64,000 bases of DNA from Streptomyces curacoi (GCF_001513975.1 NZ_KQ947991.1:193732-257731), one strand, 5' to 3'. Counted from the stretch's first letter, positions 34,753-44,139 are shown. Notes: generated from the sequence alone by a model not told the origin. Program-made: numbers and translations.

Positions 34753-37236
34753 TTACCTCTGCTTGATCCTCAGGAACGTGACGGAGTTCGCCGGGAAGGT
34801 GTACGTGAACTTGTCGGCCACGCCCCGGAAAGTGGAGCTCACCGGCGACACCGGCGTGTCCGTCTCCGTGTTCACCGCGTCCTGGTCGGCGGCCAGCGTG
34901 GTCACGCGGGCGGTGGACGCGACCTTCGCGCCACCCAGGTCGACGGCCGTGCGGGCCTCGGTGGACTGGGCGTTGACGACCTTGACGATCAGGTCACCGG
35001 TCTGCGCGTCCTTGGTGACGACCTGGCGGAACGGCTCGGCCGGCTTGTCGTCCTTGAAGCTGCCCCACTCCTTGCCGTCGAGGTAGAGGGTCACCTGACG
35101 GCCGCGGACCTTGATGTCGATGTCGTAGGCGCGGCCCGTCTCGATCGACCCGGGCTTCGTCATCAGCGTGCCCTTGCCGCCGTCCACGGCCTGCTCGATC
35201 GCGGACTGGGTGTTGTTCCAGCCGCCCAGGTTCCACCAGTAGTAGTTGCCGGTGTCCTTGACGCCGAAGGCGACGAGGAAGCCCTCCTTGCCGGACTTCT
35301 TGGTGGCCTTCACGTGCAGGTCGTAGTCGTGCCAGGCCGGGTCGCCGGCGGTGACCATGGTGTTCTCGGCGGCGGCGTCCGTCTGGACGTACTGCCCGTC
35401 CTGGATGCTCCAGCTGCCGCCGCCGACGTGCTTCCACTTCGAGGCGTCACCGGAGAAGTCGTCGCCGAGCAGCGTCGAGCCGTCCGCCGAGGTGACCTTC
35501 ACGTCGTCGTACGCCGCGCTGGTCGCCCAGGTCGACAGGCCGACGGCACCGGTGATCGGGCCGCTGACGTTCGGCGTGGTCGTGGCCTTCGACGGGACCA
35601 CCTGGTCGCCGACGTTGTTCATGAACAGCTTCTGGACCTCGTAGTTGGCCGAGTTCCAGGAGGCCCGGTTGTTGAACCAGATCATGTCCGGCCGCCACTG
35701 GACGTAGTCCTCGTTGGCGAGCAGCGGGGCGTAGGAGGCGAGCTTGACGACGTCCGCGTTGCGCTCCAGGCCGGTCATGAACGCGGCCTCGGCCAGGCCG
35801 TTCTTCCAGGCGTTGCCCTGGGAGGCGTACTCACCGAGGAAGACCTTGGGGCCGTTCCTGTCGTAGGAGTCGTAGCGGTCGTTGTTCTGCAGGAACCAGT
35901 TCGGGCTGTTGTAGTAGTGCTCGTCGACCATGTCGACCTTGCCCTCGCGGTTGAGCTGCCACGCGGTGTCGAAGGTCGTGCCGGCGTCGTCCGGGCCCGA
36001 GTTGGAGATGACGGTGATGTCCGGGTACTTGGCCTTGATGGCGGCCCGGAACTGCTCGAAGCGGGCGAAGAACTCCTTCGGGAGGTTCTCCTCGTTGCCG
36101 ACCCCGATGTGGGTCAGGTGGAAGGGCTTGGGGTGGCCCATCTCGGCACGGACCTTGCCCCACTTGGAGGTCGCCGGGCCGTTGGCGAACTCGATGAGGT
36201 CGAGGGTGTCCTGGATGTGCCGCTTGAGCAGGGCCTCGTCGTCGGTGGCCTTGTTCTGGCCGCAGCCGGTCACCAGGGCCGGGACGACGGGCAGCGGCAT
36301 GGCGCCGATGTCCTCGGAGAAGCGGAAGTACTCGTAGTAGCCGAGGCCGTAGCTCTGGTTGTAGCCCCAGAAGTTCGCGTTGGTGGCGCGCTCCTCGACC
36401 GGGCCGATGGTGTCCTTCCACTGGTAGGAGCGCTTGCGCTGCCAGCCGCTGGCCTCGCTGTAGTCCTCCATGGAGCCGGTGTTGACCAGGCAGCCGCCGG
36501 GGAAGCGCACGAAGCCCGGCTTCAGGGCGGCGATCTTCTCGGCGAGGTCCTTGCGCAGACCGTTGGGCTGGTTCTTGTACGTCTCGCGTGGGAACAGCGA
36601 CACCATGTCGAGGGCCGCGGCGCCCGAGGAGGCGACGGTCAGGCGGCCGCGGTTGCTGGTGCGGGTCGCGGTGAAGGTGGCCTTGTACTTGGCCCAGCCG
36701 CCCTTGACGGCCACCTGGCGGGCGGTCGCCAGGGTGCCCGCGGCGTCCTTGAGGCCGACGGTGAGGGTGGTCCCGGCCTCGGCGCGGGCCCACACCGAGA
36801 AGTCGTACCTCTTGCCCTCCTCGACCCGGATGCCGGTGTTGTAGCCGGTGTTCGTGACCGACGAACCGGCGCCCAGGGAGAGGTAGTTGCGGTTGCGCTC
36901 GTTGAGCCGGCCGGCGTCGTTGACGACCTGGGCCGTGCCGCCGACCGTCCAGGACGTCAGGGGCGTGTAGGAGCCGTTGTCGGCGGTGGAGTACTCGAAG
37001 GATCGGTTCTGCACGAGCTCGGCGTACAGGCCGCCGTCCGCGGCCCGGTTGATGTCCTCGAAGAAGACGCCGTACATCGTGTCGTCGATCTTCGCACCCT
37101 TGGCGGCCGGGTCGACGGTGATCGTGTAGTCGGTGACGTCCTCGGCGTGCGCGGGGGCCGGTACGAGGGCTGCTGCCGTCAGGAGGGCGGTGGTCGTGAG
37201 ACCGACTCTCCATCGGGTGCGGGCGGTGCGTGGCAT
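34753..37236 (-). CDS. Secreted alpha-L-arabinofuranosidase, GH51, with carbohydrate-binding modules
   Basis: 827 residues. A signal peptide ends in PAPAHA (about 31). An N-terminal carbohydrate-binding-like insert (about 100-215) lies after the IDDTMYGVFFEDIN start of the barrel. The GH51 catalytic acid/base Glu is in GVGNEEN near 381 and the nucleophile Glu in FLGEYASQ near 467. A LamG/DUF1080-like beta-sandwich (about 585-725, LLGDDFSGDASKW) interrupts the C-terminal sandwich domain. It removes arabinose from plant arabinans and arabinoxylans outside the cell. No sugar regulator or transporter lies beside it. Confidence 0.93.
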   Translation of the reverse strand: MPRTARTRWRVGLTTTALLTAAALVPAPAHAEDVTDYTITVDPAAKGAKIDDTMYGVFFEDINRAADGGLYAELVQNRSFEYSTADNGSYTPLTSWTVGGTAQVVNDAGRLNERNRNYLSLGAGSSVTNTGYNTGIRVEEGKRYDFSVWARAEAGTTLTVGLKDAAGTLATARQVAVKGGWAKYKATFTATRTSNRGRLTVASSGAAALDMVSLFPRETYKNQPNGLRKDLAEKIAALKPGFVRFPGGCLVNTGSMEDYSEASGWQRKRSYQWKDTIGPVEERATNANFWGYNQSYGLGYYEYFRFSEDIGAMPLPVVPALVTGCGQNKATDDEALLKRHIQDTLDLIEFANGPATSKWGKVRAEMGHPKPFHLTHIGVGNEENLPKEFFARFEQFRAAIKAKYPDITVISNSGPDDAGTTFDTAWQLNREGKVDMVDEHYYNSPNWFLQNNDRYDSYDRNGPKVFLGEYASQGNAWKNGLAEAAFMTGLERNADVVKLASYAPLLANEDYVQWRPDMIWFNNRASWNSANYEVQKLFMNNVGDQVVPSKATTTPNVSGPITGAVGLSTWATSAAYDDVKVTSADGSTLLGDDFSGDASKWKHVGGGSWSIQDGQYVQTDAAAENTMVTAGDPAWHDYDLHVKATKKSGKEGFLVAFGVKDTGNYYWWNLGGWNNTQSAIEQAVDGGKGTLMTKPGSIETGRAYDIDIKVRGRQVTLYLDGKEWGSFKDDKPAEPFRQVVTKDAQTGDLIVKVVNAQSTEARTAVDLGGAKVASTARVTTLAADQDAVNTETDTPVSPVSSTFRGVADKFTYTFPANSVTFLRIKQR

Positions 37237-37372
37237 GGATACTCCGCGGCTCTCTGGTAGAGGTTGTTCGAAATATCAAACATTGATCAGCACTTCGAAC
37301 GGCAAGATAGGGAGGGGGCGGATGCGCGTCAATGGGTCGCGCAGGAACGGATGTGACAAAGGAGCGGACGCC

Positions 37373-37843
37373 ATGGGCGAGTTCCGGCCAGTGCCGGACG
37401 CACTGGACTACCTCGCCGGGAGCTGGCGGGTGGAGCGGTCGGTGCGGGATCTCGCGGGCGGGGAGGACGGGGAGTTCTCCGGTACGACGGTTTTCAGCCC
37501 GCTGGACGGCGGCGGACTCCTGCACCACGAGTCCGGCACGTTCGTCTGGCGGGGCGTCCCGCGGCCCGCCGAGCGCACCCTGCGCTTCCTGCCGGGCGAT
37601 ACGCCCGGCACCGCGGACGTGCGCTTCGCGGACGGGCGGCCCTTCCACGACCTGGACCTGACCTCAGGGCGGCACATCGCCGACCATCCCTGCTCGGCCG
37701 ACCGCTACCGGGGCGAGTTCACCGTCCGGGACGCGGACCACTGGCGGACGGTGTGGCGGGTGCGCGGCCCGGCCAAGGACCTCGTCCTCACCACCGACTA
37801 CGCGCGTGAGGACCGAACCACCGGCTACGCGCGTGAGGGCTGA
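37373..37843 (+). CDS. DUF6314 family protein, lipocalin-like
   Basis: 156 residues. It begins VPDALDYLAGSWRVERSVRDL and continues with HHESGTFVWRG, PAERTLRFLPG and FADGRPFHDLDL, a set I associate with DUF6314, a predicted eight-stranded barrel. Function unknown. ATG 37373 has AAAGGAG eight bases upstream. Its last 19 bases overlap the convergent phosphatase-like gene; the C-terminal repeat (YAREDRTTGYAREG) is unusual. Confidence 0.8.
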   Translation: MGEFRPVPDALDYLAGSWRVERSVRDLAGGEDGEFSGTTVFSPLDGGGLLHHESGTFVWRGVPRPAERTLRFLPGDTPGTADVRFADGRPFHDLDLTSGRHIADHPCSADRYRGEFTVRDADHWRTVWRVRGPAKDLVLTTDYAREDRTTGYAREG

Positions 37844-38418
37844 GCCGGCGCCCCGTCGAAGCGCAGGTTCCAGCGGCCCGCCCGGCCGGTCAACGTGGTC
37901 GTGGCCAGCGGGCGCACGTCGATGTTCCAGTACGTGGCGGGCGGCGCCTTCAGCGCGTACACCAGGGCGGCGCGGATCACGGACGGTTCGGCCACGGCCA
38001 CGACACGGCCACCGTCCTCCACGGGCCGTGTGTCGAGCCAGCCGCCGACCCGGGAGATGAACGCCAGCAGCGACTCACCGCCGTGCGGTGTGCCGCGCGG
38101 GTCGGACAGCCAGGCGTCCACCGCCTCCGGCTCCCGGGCCATCGCCTCGCCGAGCGTCAGCCCGCGCCAGCGGCCCATGTCGCAGTCACGCAGGGCGAGT
38201 TGCACCAGCGGGGCATAGCCGAGGGCGTCGCCGGTGGCGCGGCTGCGCGGGGTGGGTGAGCAGTAGCGCAGCTCGGCCGCCGCCAGCGGCACCAGGTCCC
38301 GGGCGACACGCTGCACCTCGTCCCAGCCGGCCTGGTCCAGCGGCCGGTCGTCCTCGAAGCGCTCCGCGAGCAGCGGGGAGCTGCGCGCGGCGGCGACGAA
38401 CGTGACCCGAAGTGGCAT
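37825..38418 (-). CDS. Histidine phosphatase superfamily protein lacking catalytic residues
   Basis: 197 residues with the phosphoglycerate-mutase-like fold: RFEDDRPLDQAGWDE, YCSPTPRSRATGDAL and CDMGRWRGLTLGEA match the family in order. The N-terminal RHG motif is missing (VTFVAAARSS is in its place), and the late His of the active site is Glu (AVAEPSVIRAAL instead of SHGGVIR). It is therefore probably a pseudoenzyme or acts by another chemistry. Related proteins occur beside cobalt transporter genes in some Streptomyces (from memory), but not here. Confidence 0.8.
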   Translation of the reverse strand: MPLRVTFVAAARSSPLLAERFEDDRPLDQAGWDEVQRVARDLVPLAAAELRYCSPTPRSRATGDALGYAPLVQLALRDCDMGRWRGLTLGEAMAREPEAVDAWLSDPRGTPHGGESLLAFISRVGGWLDTRPVEDGGRVVAVAEPSVIRAALVYALKAPPATYWNIDVRPLATTTLTGRAGRWNLRFDGAPAQPSRA

Positions 38419-38580
38419 GCGTGGATGGTGTGCCGCCGAAGTGCGCAGGTCAAGAGGCGTTGTACGAGAGTTACCGAGGGTGGACGAAACCTTACTGCCG
38501 GGTCAGGACCAGGCGGTACAAGTCGCCGGAAATCGAGCCGTTGGACATTCAAGTACCGTCACCGGCAGTCGAGTACGGCG

Positions 38581-39015
38581 CTAGAAGTAGAGCGCCATCC
38601 ACTGGTCCGGCTTCTCCAGCGGCGCGAACCCGAGCTTCTCGTACACCCCGTGCGCGTCCTGCGTGGCGAGCAGCACGCGCTTGATCCCGTACGGCCGCAG
38701 ATGTTCGCGTACGGCCCCGACGAGCGCCGTCCCGATCCCCTTGCCGCGCACCGACGGGTCGACGTACACGTCACACAGCCAGGCGAAGGTCGCCCGGTCG
38801 GTGATGACCCGGGCATACGCCACCTGCTCCCCCGAAGCCGTCTCGTACACCCCGAAGTTCAGCGAGCCCTCGATCGCCCGGTCCTGTGTCTCCCGCGGTC
38901 GCCCGATCGCCCAGTAGGCGTCGGTGGACAGCCACCTGTGCACACGCTCGCGGTCGATGCGGTCGGGGTCGGTGGAGGTCTCGTAGCCCTCGGCGAGGGG
39001 CGGGATGTCGATCAT
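38581..39015 (-). CDS. GNAT-family N-acetyltransferase
   Basis: 144 residues. The acetyl-CoA loop is VYVDPSVRGKGIGTALVGAV (about 86-105), followed by KRVLLATQDAHGVYEKLGF. The N-terminal WAIGRPRETQDRAIEGSLNFGVY is common to a group of small acetyltransferases of unknown substrate. It has 118 bases to the MocR gene upstream, no shared operon evident. Confidence 0.9.
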   Translation of the reverse strand: MIDIPPLAEGYETSTDPDRIDRERVHRWLSTDAYWAIGRPRETQDRAIEGSLNFGVYETASGEQVAYARVITDRATFAWLCDVYVDPSVRGKGIGTALVGAVREHLRPYGIKRVLLATQDAHGVYEKLGFAPLEKPDQWMALYF

Positions 39016-39133
39016 GCGGCGAGACTCGCAGGGCGAGGGGCGCGGCGTCGAGCGGTTTTCCCCGGTGGGCGGGGCGTTGTCAGTGGCGGGTGCGATGGTG
39101 CGGGCAGGACGGGGACGCCAGGGTCCCCCGCGG

Positions 39134-40567
39134 TTAGAGCACCTCGTCGCACGCCGCCCGCAGTCGCCGTACGCCCTCCGTGATCTCCCCGAGCCCCGCC
39201 ACCGCCGCGAAGCTCAACCGCACATGGCCGGCCGGAGGTTCCGCGCTGAAGTACGGGCGGCCGGGGGTGAGCGCGACGCCCGCGCGCAGGGCGGCGGCGG
39301 TCAGCGCGGACTCGTCGGTGCCGTCGGGCAGGCGCAGCCACAGGTGGTAGCCGCCGCGCGGGATGTGCGGCAGGGCGAGTTCGGGGAGTTCCGTGGCCAG
39401 GGCGCCCGTCATCGCGTTGCGGCGGTTCTTCAACTCCGTGGCGACCGAGCGCAGATGGCGTGGCCAGGCGGGCGAGCCGACGAGTTCGAGAGCGGCCTCC
39501 TGAAGCGGCCGGGGCACGAAGAAGGTGTCGACGACCTGGATGGCACGCAGCCGCTCCAGCGCCGGGCCGCGGGCGGCGAGTGCGCTCACCCGGAAGCTGG
39601 GCGAGGTGGCCTTGGTCAGCGAGCAGACGTGGACGACGACACCGTCGGGGTCGTCGGAGGCCAGCGGGCGCGGGAGGGGGCCTGCGTCCTCGTGCACGAG
39701 CCGTCGTACGAAGTCGTCCTCGATCACGAACGCCCCGGCCTCGCGTGCGATGCGCAGCACTTCGCCCCGGCGCCCGGCGGAGAGCACCGCGCCCGTGGGG
39801 TTCTGGACCAGCGGCTGGCAGACGAAGAGCCGGGCGCCGGTCGCCCGGAACGCGTCGGCGAGCAGGGCGGGCCTCACTCCCTCCGGGTCAACCGGCACGG
39901 GCACCGGACGCAGTCCGGCCGCGCGGGCGATCGCCAGCATGCCGGGGTAGGTGGGCGATTCGACGAGGACGGGCGCGCCGGGCGGGGCGAGGGCGCGCAG
40001 CGCGATGGTCAGTGCGGACTGGCCGCCCGCGGTGATCAGGACCTCGGCGGCGGTGATGGCGCCGCCGATGCCCCGGGCGAACCACTCCCGCAGCTCCGGC
40101 AGTCCGTCCGTGGGCGGCCGGCCCCAGGCGCCGGGGCGACGGCCCGCGCGGGAGAGCGCCGCGGCCATCGCACGCTCGGGCTGGAGCGAGGGATGGAGGT
40201 ATCCGCCGCTGAACTCGATGACGCCGGGCGGCGGGGCGGCGAGCGAGACCAGCACCCCGGAGGCGTCCACCGAGCGCGGTACGAGGTCGGCGGCACCGTC
40301 CGCGCTGAGCGCGACCTCCTGCCACGAGGTGTCCCCGACGGGAGCGGCGGCCGCGCGCGGCTGGGCCCGGAACGCGCCGGCTCCGGGCCGGGTGACCACC
40401 AGCCCCTCGGCGGCGAGCTGGGCGAGGGCCCGGGAGACCGTCACCGGGCTGACCCGGAATCGTTCGACGAGGGCACGGCTCGACGGGAGCTTTCCTCCAG
40501 GTGAGTAGCGGTCCAGCTCTCGCCGGAGCTGTTCCGCCAGTTCACCGACGCTGCTACGCTCTTGCAT
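39134..40567 (-). CDS. MocR-type GntR/aminotransferase transcriptional regulator
   Basis: 477 residues. The GntR winged helix (about 1-70; LPSSRALVERFRVSPVTVSRALAQLAAEGLV) is fused to a fold-type I aminotransferase domain with PLP residues: VQNPTGAVLS, VIEDDFVRRL and the Lys of CSLTKATSPSFRVS. MocR proteins sense PLP or an amine and control neighbouring genes. The ATG at 40567 overlaps that of the divergent EamA exporter (shared CATG), so its own transcript is probably leaderless: TACTCT (40581-40576) lies eight bases before it. It very likely regulates the exporter. Confidence 0.92.
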   Translation of the reverse strand: MQERSSVGELAEQLRRELDRYSPGGKLPSSRALVERFRVSPVTVSRALAQLAAEGLVVTRPGAGAFRAQPRAAAAPVGDTSWQEVALSADGAADLVPRSVDASGVLVSLAAPPPGVIEFSGGYLHPSLQPERAMAAALSRAGRRPGAWGRPPTDGLPELREWFARGIGGAITAAEVLITAGGQSALTIALRALAPPGAPVLVESPTYPGMLAIARAAGLRPVPVPVDPEGVRPALLADAFRATGARLFVCQPLVQNPTGAVLSAGRRGEVLRIAREAGAFVIEDDFVRRLVHEDAGPLPRPLASDDPDGVVVHVCSLTKATSPSFRVSALAARGPALERLRAIQVVDTFFVPRPLQEAALELVGSPAWPRHLRSVATELKNRRNAMTGALATELPELALPHIPRGGYHLWLRLPDGTDESALTAAALRAGVALTPGRPYFSAEPPAGHVRLSFAAVAGLGEITEGVRRLRAACDEVL

Positions 40568-40589
40568 GGGAACACAGAGTAGCGCTACT
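40553..40589. promoter_or_regulatory. Shared divergent promoter region of MocR/EamA with palindrome
   Basis: The perfect palindrome AGTAGCGCTACT (40578-40589) overlaps the MocR -10 (TACTCT, minus strand). On the other side GCTACGCT contains the EamA -10 (TACGCT, 40555-40560), five bases before its ATG. The half-site GCTAC recurs in both, fitting one MocR dimer that controls both leaderless transcripts. Confidence 0.6.
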
Positions 40590-41489
40590 GCACCGACCGG
40601 GATAGCGGTCACCACCTCGTCCACCGCCCCCTCCGGGACGCTCGGCACCGCCCAGGCCGCCCTCGGCGTCGCGGCCTTCTCCCTCACCTTCCCCGCCACC
40701 GCGTGGGGCCTGGAGAGCTTCGGCCCCTGGTCCCTGGTCGCCGTGCGCAGCGTGCTGGCCGCGCTGATCGCGGGCGGCTGTCTGCTCGCCCTGCGAGTGC
40801 CGCTCCCCGCCCGTCGGCACTGGGCGGGCCTGGCGGTCGTCGCCGCCGGAGTGGTCCTCGGCTTCCCGCTGCTCACCACACTGGCGCTCCAGACGTCCAC
40901 CACCGCGCACGCGGCGGTCGTGGTCGGCCTGCTCCCGCTGACCACGGCCCTGTTCTCCGCGCTGCGCGTCGGCACCCGCCCCTCCCGCACCTTCTGGACG
41001 GCGGCGCTGGCCGGCGCGGCCGCGGTGGTCGCCTTCACCGTGCAGCAGAGCGGGGGTGCCCTCACCACGGCCGACCTGTATCTCTTCGCGGCGCTGCTGG
41101 TGTGCGCGGCCGGCTACACCGAGGGCGGCCGACTGGCCCGGGTGATGCCGGGCTGGCAGGTGATCGGCTGGGCGCTGGTGCTGTGTCTGCCGCTCACCGT
41201 CCCGGCCGCCGCGGTCGCCCTGTCGTACGAACCCGTCCACCTGACCTGGCACGGCGTGACCGGACTGCTGTGGGTCGCGGCGGGCTCGCAGTTCCTCGGC
41301 CTGGTCGTCTGGTACCGGGGCATGGCGGCCATCGGCATCCCGAAGGCCAGCCAGTTGCAGTTGGCCCAGCCCCTGCTCACACTGGTGTGGTCGGTGCTGC
41401 TGCTGGGCGAGCACCTGACGGTGGCCGCCCCGCTCACGGCCGCGGCTGTGCTCGTCTGCATCGCCGTGACCCAGCGGGCGCGTGGCTGA
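40566..41489 (+). CDS. EamA/DMT-family exporter
   Basis: 307 residues with about ten hydrophobic segments in two EamA repeats (about 32-160 and 175-305), for example FGPWSLVAVRSVLAALIAGG and QLAQPLLTLVWSVLLLGEHLT. DMT exporters move amino acids, amines or nucleosides out of the cell. Its start codon shares bases with that of the divergent MocR gene, which suggests an amine or amino acid as inducer and substrate. The ~30-residue polar N-terminus is unusual for the family, so the true start could be internal, but no better start is seen. Confidence 0.88.
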   Translation: MGTQSSATAPTGIAVTTSSTAPSGTLGTAQAALGVAAFSLTFPATAWGLESFGPWSLVAVRSVLAALIAGGCLLALRVPLPARRHWAGLAVVAAGVVLGFPLLTTLALQTSTTAHAAVVVGLLPLTTALFSALRVGTRPSRTFWTAALAGAAAVVAFTVQQSGGALTTADLYLFAALLVCAAGYTEGGRLARVMPGWQVIGWALVLCLPLTVPAAAVALSYEPVHLTWHGVTGLLWVAAGSQFLGLVVWYRGMAAIGIPKASQLQLAQPLLTLVWSVLLLGEHLTVAAPLTAAAVLVCIAVTQRARG

Positions 41490-41583
41490 GCGGGCCCGGA
41501 CGACCCACTTCCAACCACCGCTCCACGCCGTAGACTCAAGGCCACGGACCGCTGCTCCGGCACCTGGTGAGGAGGCTCAACAG

Positions 41584-41781
41584 ATGCGTGCAACCGTGGG
41601 CGACCAGCTTGTCCAGCACGGCAGGGTGGTCGGGCAACACGACAAGGTCGGCGAGATCGTCGAAGTCCTGGGCCAGGAGGGCAACCCTCCGTACCGCGTC
41701 CGCTTCGAGGACGGGCACGAGGGCCTGTGCTCCCCCGGCCCCGACACCGAGATCCGCCACAAGGACACCACGACGAGGTAG
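41584..41781 (+). CDS. DUF1918 domain small protein
   Basis: 65 residues of the DUF1918 type: VGDQLVQHGRVVGQHDKVGEIVEV, then YRVRFEDGHEGLCSPGPDTEI, a single SH3-like barrel found across actinobacteria. Function unknown. ATG 41584 has GAGGAGG about eight bases upstream. It converges with the GH10-like hydrolase gene. Confidence 0.88.
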   Translation: MRATVGDQLVQHGRVVGQHDKVGEIVEVLGQEGNPPYRVRFEDGHEGLCSPGPDTEIRHKDTTTR

Positions 41782-41806
41782 CTCGTCGAGCAGATCGACG
41801 AGCGGG

Positions 41807-43069
41807 TCAGCGCGGGGGCTTCGCCGGCCGCGCGTAGTGGTCGGCGACGACCCGTGCCATGGCCCCGTTCCGGTCCGTCGCCACGTCCTTCGCGGCGAAG
41901 AAGACGTGCCCCCGTGCCTCCGGGTGCTCCTCGGCGAGGCTGAGATGCCGGGACAGCTCGGCCACCTCCTGCCAGGCCGCGGGCTGCGCCGGATCGCCCG
42001 CCTTGTACAGCGCCTCACCGAGGTACAGCTTCGTCCTGCTGCCCCGCGTGACCTCCGCCCACCAGGGCACGAGCTTGGCGTAGTCGGCGGCGGCGAAGCC
42101 GATGTTCCAGTACAGCTGCGGGCAGATGTAGTCGATCCAGCCCTCGCGGACCCACATGCGGGTGTCCGCGTACAGGTCGTCGTACGTCTGCACGCCGGCC
42201 CGGGTGTCGGAGCCGAGCGGGTCGGTGGCGACGTTGCGCCACACGCCGAACGGGCTGATCCCGAACTGTGTGCTGGGCCTGATGCGCCTGATGCCGTCCG
42301 CCATCTCCTGGACCAGCCGGTCGATGTTGTCCCGCCGCCAGTCGGCCCGGGTCGCGAAGTCGCCGCCGTAGCGGTCGTAGGCGTCGCTGTCGTCGAAGGT
42401 CTGGCCCGCCACCGGATACGGGTAGAAGTAGTCGTCGAAGTGGACCGCGTCGACCGGGTACTTCTCCACCGCGTCGAGCATCGCCTGCTGCACGAACGCG
42501 CGGACGTCGGGCAGCCCGGGGTTGTAGTAGAGCTTGCCGCCGTATGTCACCACCCAGTCCGGGTTCTCACGGGCGGGGTGGGAGTCGATCAGCTTGGTGA
42601 GGTCCGCGTGGTTGGCGATGCGGTACGGGTTGAACCAGGCGTGCAGTTCCAGGCCGCGGTCGTGGGCCTCCTCGACGGCGGTGCCCAGCGGGTCCCAGCC
42701 GGGGTCCTCCCCCTGGGTGCCGGTGAGGACCTGCGACCACGGCTCGTACGGCGAGGGCCACAGCGCGTCGGCCGTCGGCCGCACCTGCAGGATCACCGTG
42801 TTCAGGCGGCGCTCCACCGCCGTGTCCAGGTGGGCGATCAGTTCCGCGCACTGCTCGTCGGCGGTCAGCCGCTGCTTGGACGGCCAGTCCCGGTTCGCCA
42901 CCGTCGCCACCCACATGCCGCGCATCTGGCGGGCCGCCCGTCGCCCGCCCTTGTCCGTTCCCTCCGCCGTGGCGGCACCGGCCGCCACCGCGCCGCCTCC
43001 CGCCACGAGTGCCGACAGGGCGGTCACCGCGAACGCCCGCCGTGACATCCGTGACTTCCGGTGCAGCAT
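41807..43069 (-). CDS. Secreted GH10-like hydrolase (DUF187/GHL10 family)
   Basis: 420 residues. A signal peptide (SRRAFAVTALSALVAGGGAVAAG, starting RMSRRAF so possibly Tat) is followed by a (beta/alpha)8 domain: MRGMWVATVANRDWPS, VILQVRPTADALWPS, LELHAWFNPYRIA, VDAVHFDDYFYPYP and WIDYICPQLYWN are the hallmark strands. The Asp pair in HFDDYFYP is a likely catalytic site. The family probably acts on cell-wall or exopolysaccharides. ATG 43069 was chosen with GGAGG upstream; a TTG ten codons earlier has no support. Confidence 0.88.
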   Translation of the reverse strand: MLHRKSRMSRRAFAVTALSALVAGGGAVAAGAATAEGTDKGGRRAARQMRGMWVATVANRDWPSKQRLTADEQCAELIAHLDTAVERRLNTVILQVRPTADALWPSPYEPWSQVLTGTQGEDPGWDPLGTAVEEAHDRGLELHAWFNPYRIANHADLTKLIDSHPARENPDWVVTYGGKLYYNPGLPDVRAFVQQAMLDAVEKYPVDAVHFDDYFYPYPVAGQTFDDSDAYDRYGGDFATRADWRRDNIDRLVQEMADGIRRIRPSTQFGISPFGVWRNVATDPLGSDTRAGVQTYDDLYADTRMWVREGWIDYICPQLYWNIGFAAADYAKLVPWWAEVTRGSRTKLYLGEALYKAGDPAQPAAWQEVAELSRHLSLAEEHPEARGHVFFAAKDVATDRNGAMARVVADHYARPAKPPR

Positions 43070-43266
43070 CTTCTTCGTACCTCCGTGTGCCGTGGTCAAG
43101 GGCCCACCCCGCGCCGGATCCGTGCCTGCCGGATCGCGCCCGGCGCCAGCCTTTCATGAGGCACCCGAACGATCGATCAAACTTGGCCGAAGGTAACGTG
43201 CAGGTTTGGAGCAGGCCCCGCACAACGGCGGACCTGCCGCAGTCGTGGATCAGCGAAGGGGACGAT

Positions 43267-44139
43267 GTGACCGGCATCTCCGGAGATATTGCACGCGTCG
43301 GTGTGGTGGGCTGCGGCCAGATGGGAGCGGGCATCGCCGAGGTGTGCGCCCGCGCCGGACTGGACGTGAAGGTCGCCGAGACCACCGGCGAGGCCCTGGA
43401 GATCGGCCGCACCCGGCTGTTCAACTCCCTGGCGAAGGCCGCCGAACGCGGCAAGATCAGCGAGGAGGAGCTCGACGCCACGCAGGCGCGGCTGTCCTTC
43501 ACCACCGACCTGGGCGAGTTCGCCGACCGCGACCTGGTGATCGAGGCCGTCGTCGAGAACGAGCAGGTCAAGACCGAGATCTTCCAGGTGCTCGACCAGG
43601 TCGTGACCCGCCCGGACGCGATCCTCGCCTCCAACACCTCCTCGATCCCGCTGGTGAAGCTGGCGGTCGCCACCTCGCGCCCCGACCAGGTAATCGGCAT
43701 CCACTTCTTCAACCCGGCCCCGGTGCAGAAGCTGGTCGAGCTGATCCCGGCGCTCACCACCTCCGAGGGCACGCTCGCCCGCGCCCACGCCTTCGCCGAG
43801 AAGCTGCTGGGCAAGCACGCCATCCGCGCCCAGGACCGGTCCGGCTTCGTGGTCAACGCGCTGCTGATCCCCTACCTGCTCTCCGCGATCCGGATGTTCG
43901 AGACGGGCATCGCCAGCCGCGAGGACATCGACAACGGCATGGAGATGGGCTGCGCCCACCCGATGGGCCCGCTGAAGCTGGCCGACCTGATCGGCCTGGA
44001 CACCGTCGCCTCGGTGGCCCAGAGCATGTACGAGGAGTACAAGGAGCCGCTGTACGCCGCTCCCCCGCTGCTGCAGCGCATGGTCGACGCGGGCCGGCTG
44101 GGCCGTAAGACCGGCTCGGGCTTCTACCCGTACGGCTGA
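43267..44139 (+). CDS. 3-hydroxybutyryl-CoA dehydrogenase
   Basis: 290 residues. NAD fold VGVVGCGQMGAGIAEVCARAG (12-32), catalytic Ser in ASNTSSIPL and His in IGIHFFNPAP near 140, and the C-terminal dimer domain with GRLGRKTGSGFYPYG. It interconverts 3-hydroxybutyryl-CoA and acetoacetyl-CoA, linked to butyryl-CoA supply and fatty acid breakdown. The GTG at 43267 has AAGGGG six bases upstream. It stands alone, followed by a strong terminator. Confidence 0.93.
   Translation: MTGISGDIARVGVVGCGQMGAGIAEVCARAGLDVKVAETTGEALEIGRTRLFNSLAKAAERGKISEEELDATQARLSFTTDLGEFADRDLVIEAVVENEQVKTEIFQVLDQVVTRPDAILASNTSSIPLVKLAVATSRPDQVIGIHFFNPAPVQKLVELIPALTTSEGTLARAHAFAEKLLGKHAIRAQDRSGFVVNALLIPYLLSAIRMFETGIASREDIDNGMEMGCAHPMGPLKLADLIGLDTVASVAQSMYEEYKEPLYAAPPLLQRMVDAGRLGRKTGSGFYPYG

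Noticed and set aside
38412..38684. Plus-strand frames in the gap between the phosphatase-like and GNAT genes
   Set aside because: They run antisense into the GNAT gene and show no homology or ribosome binding site.
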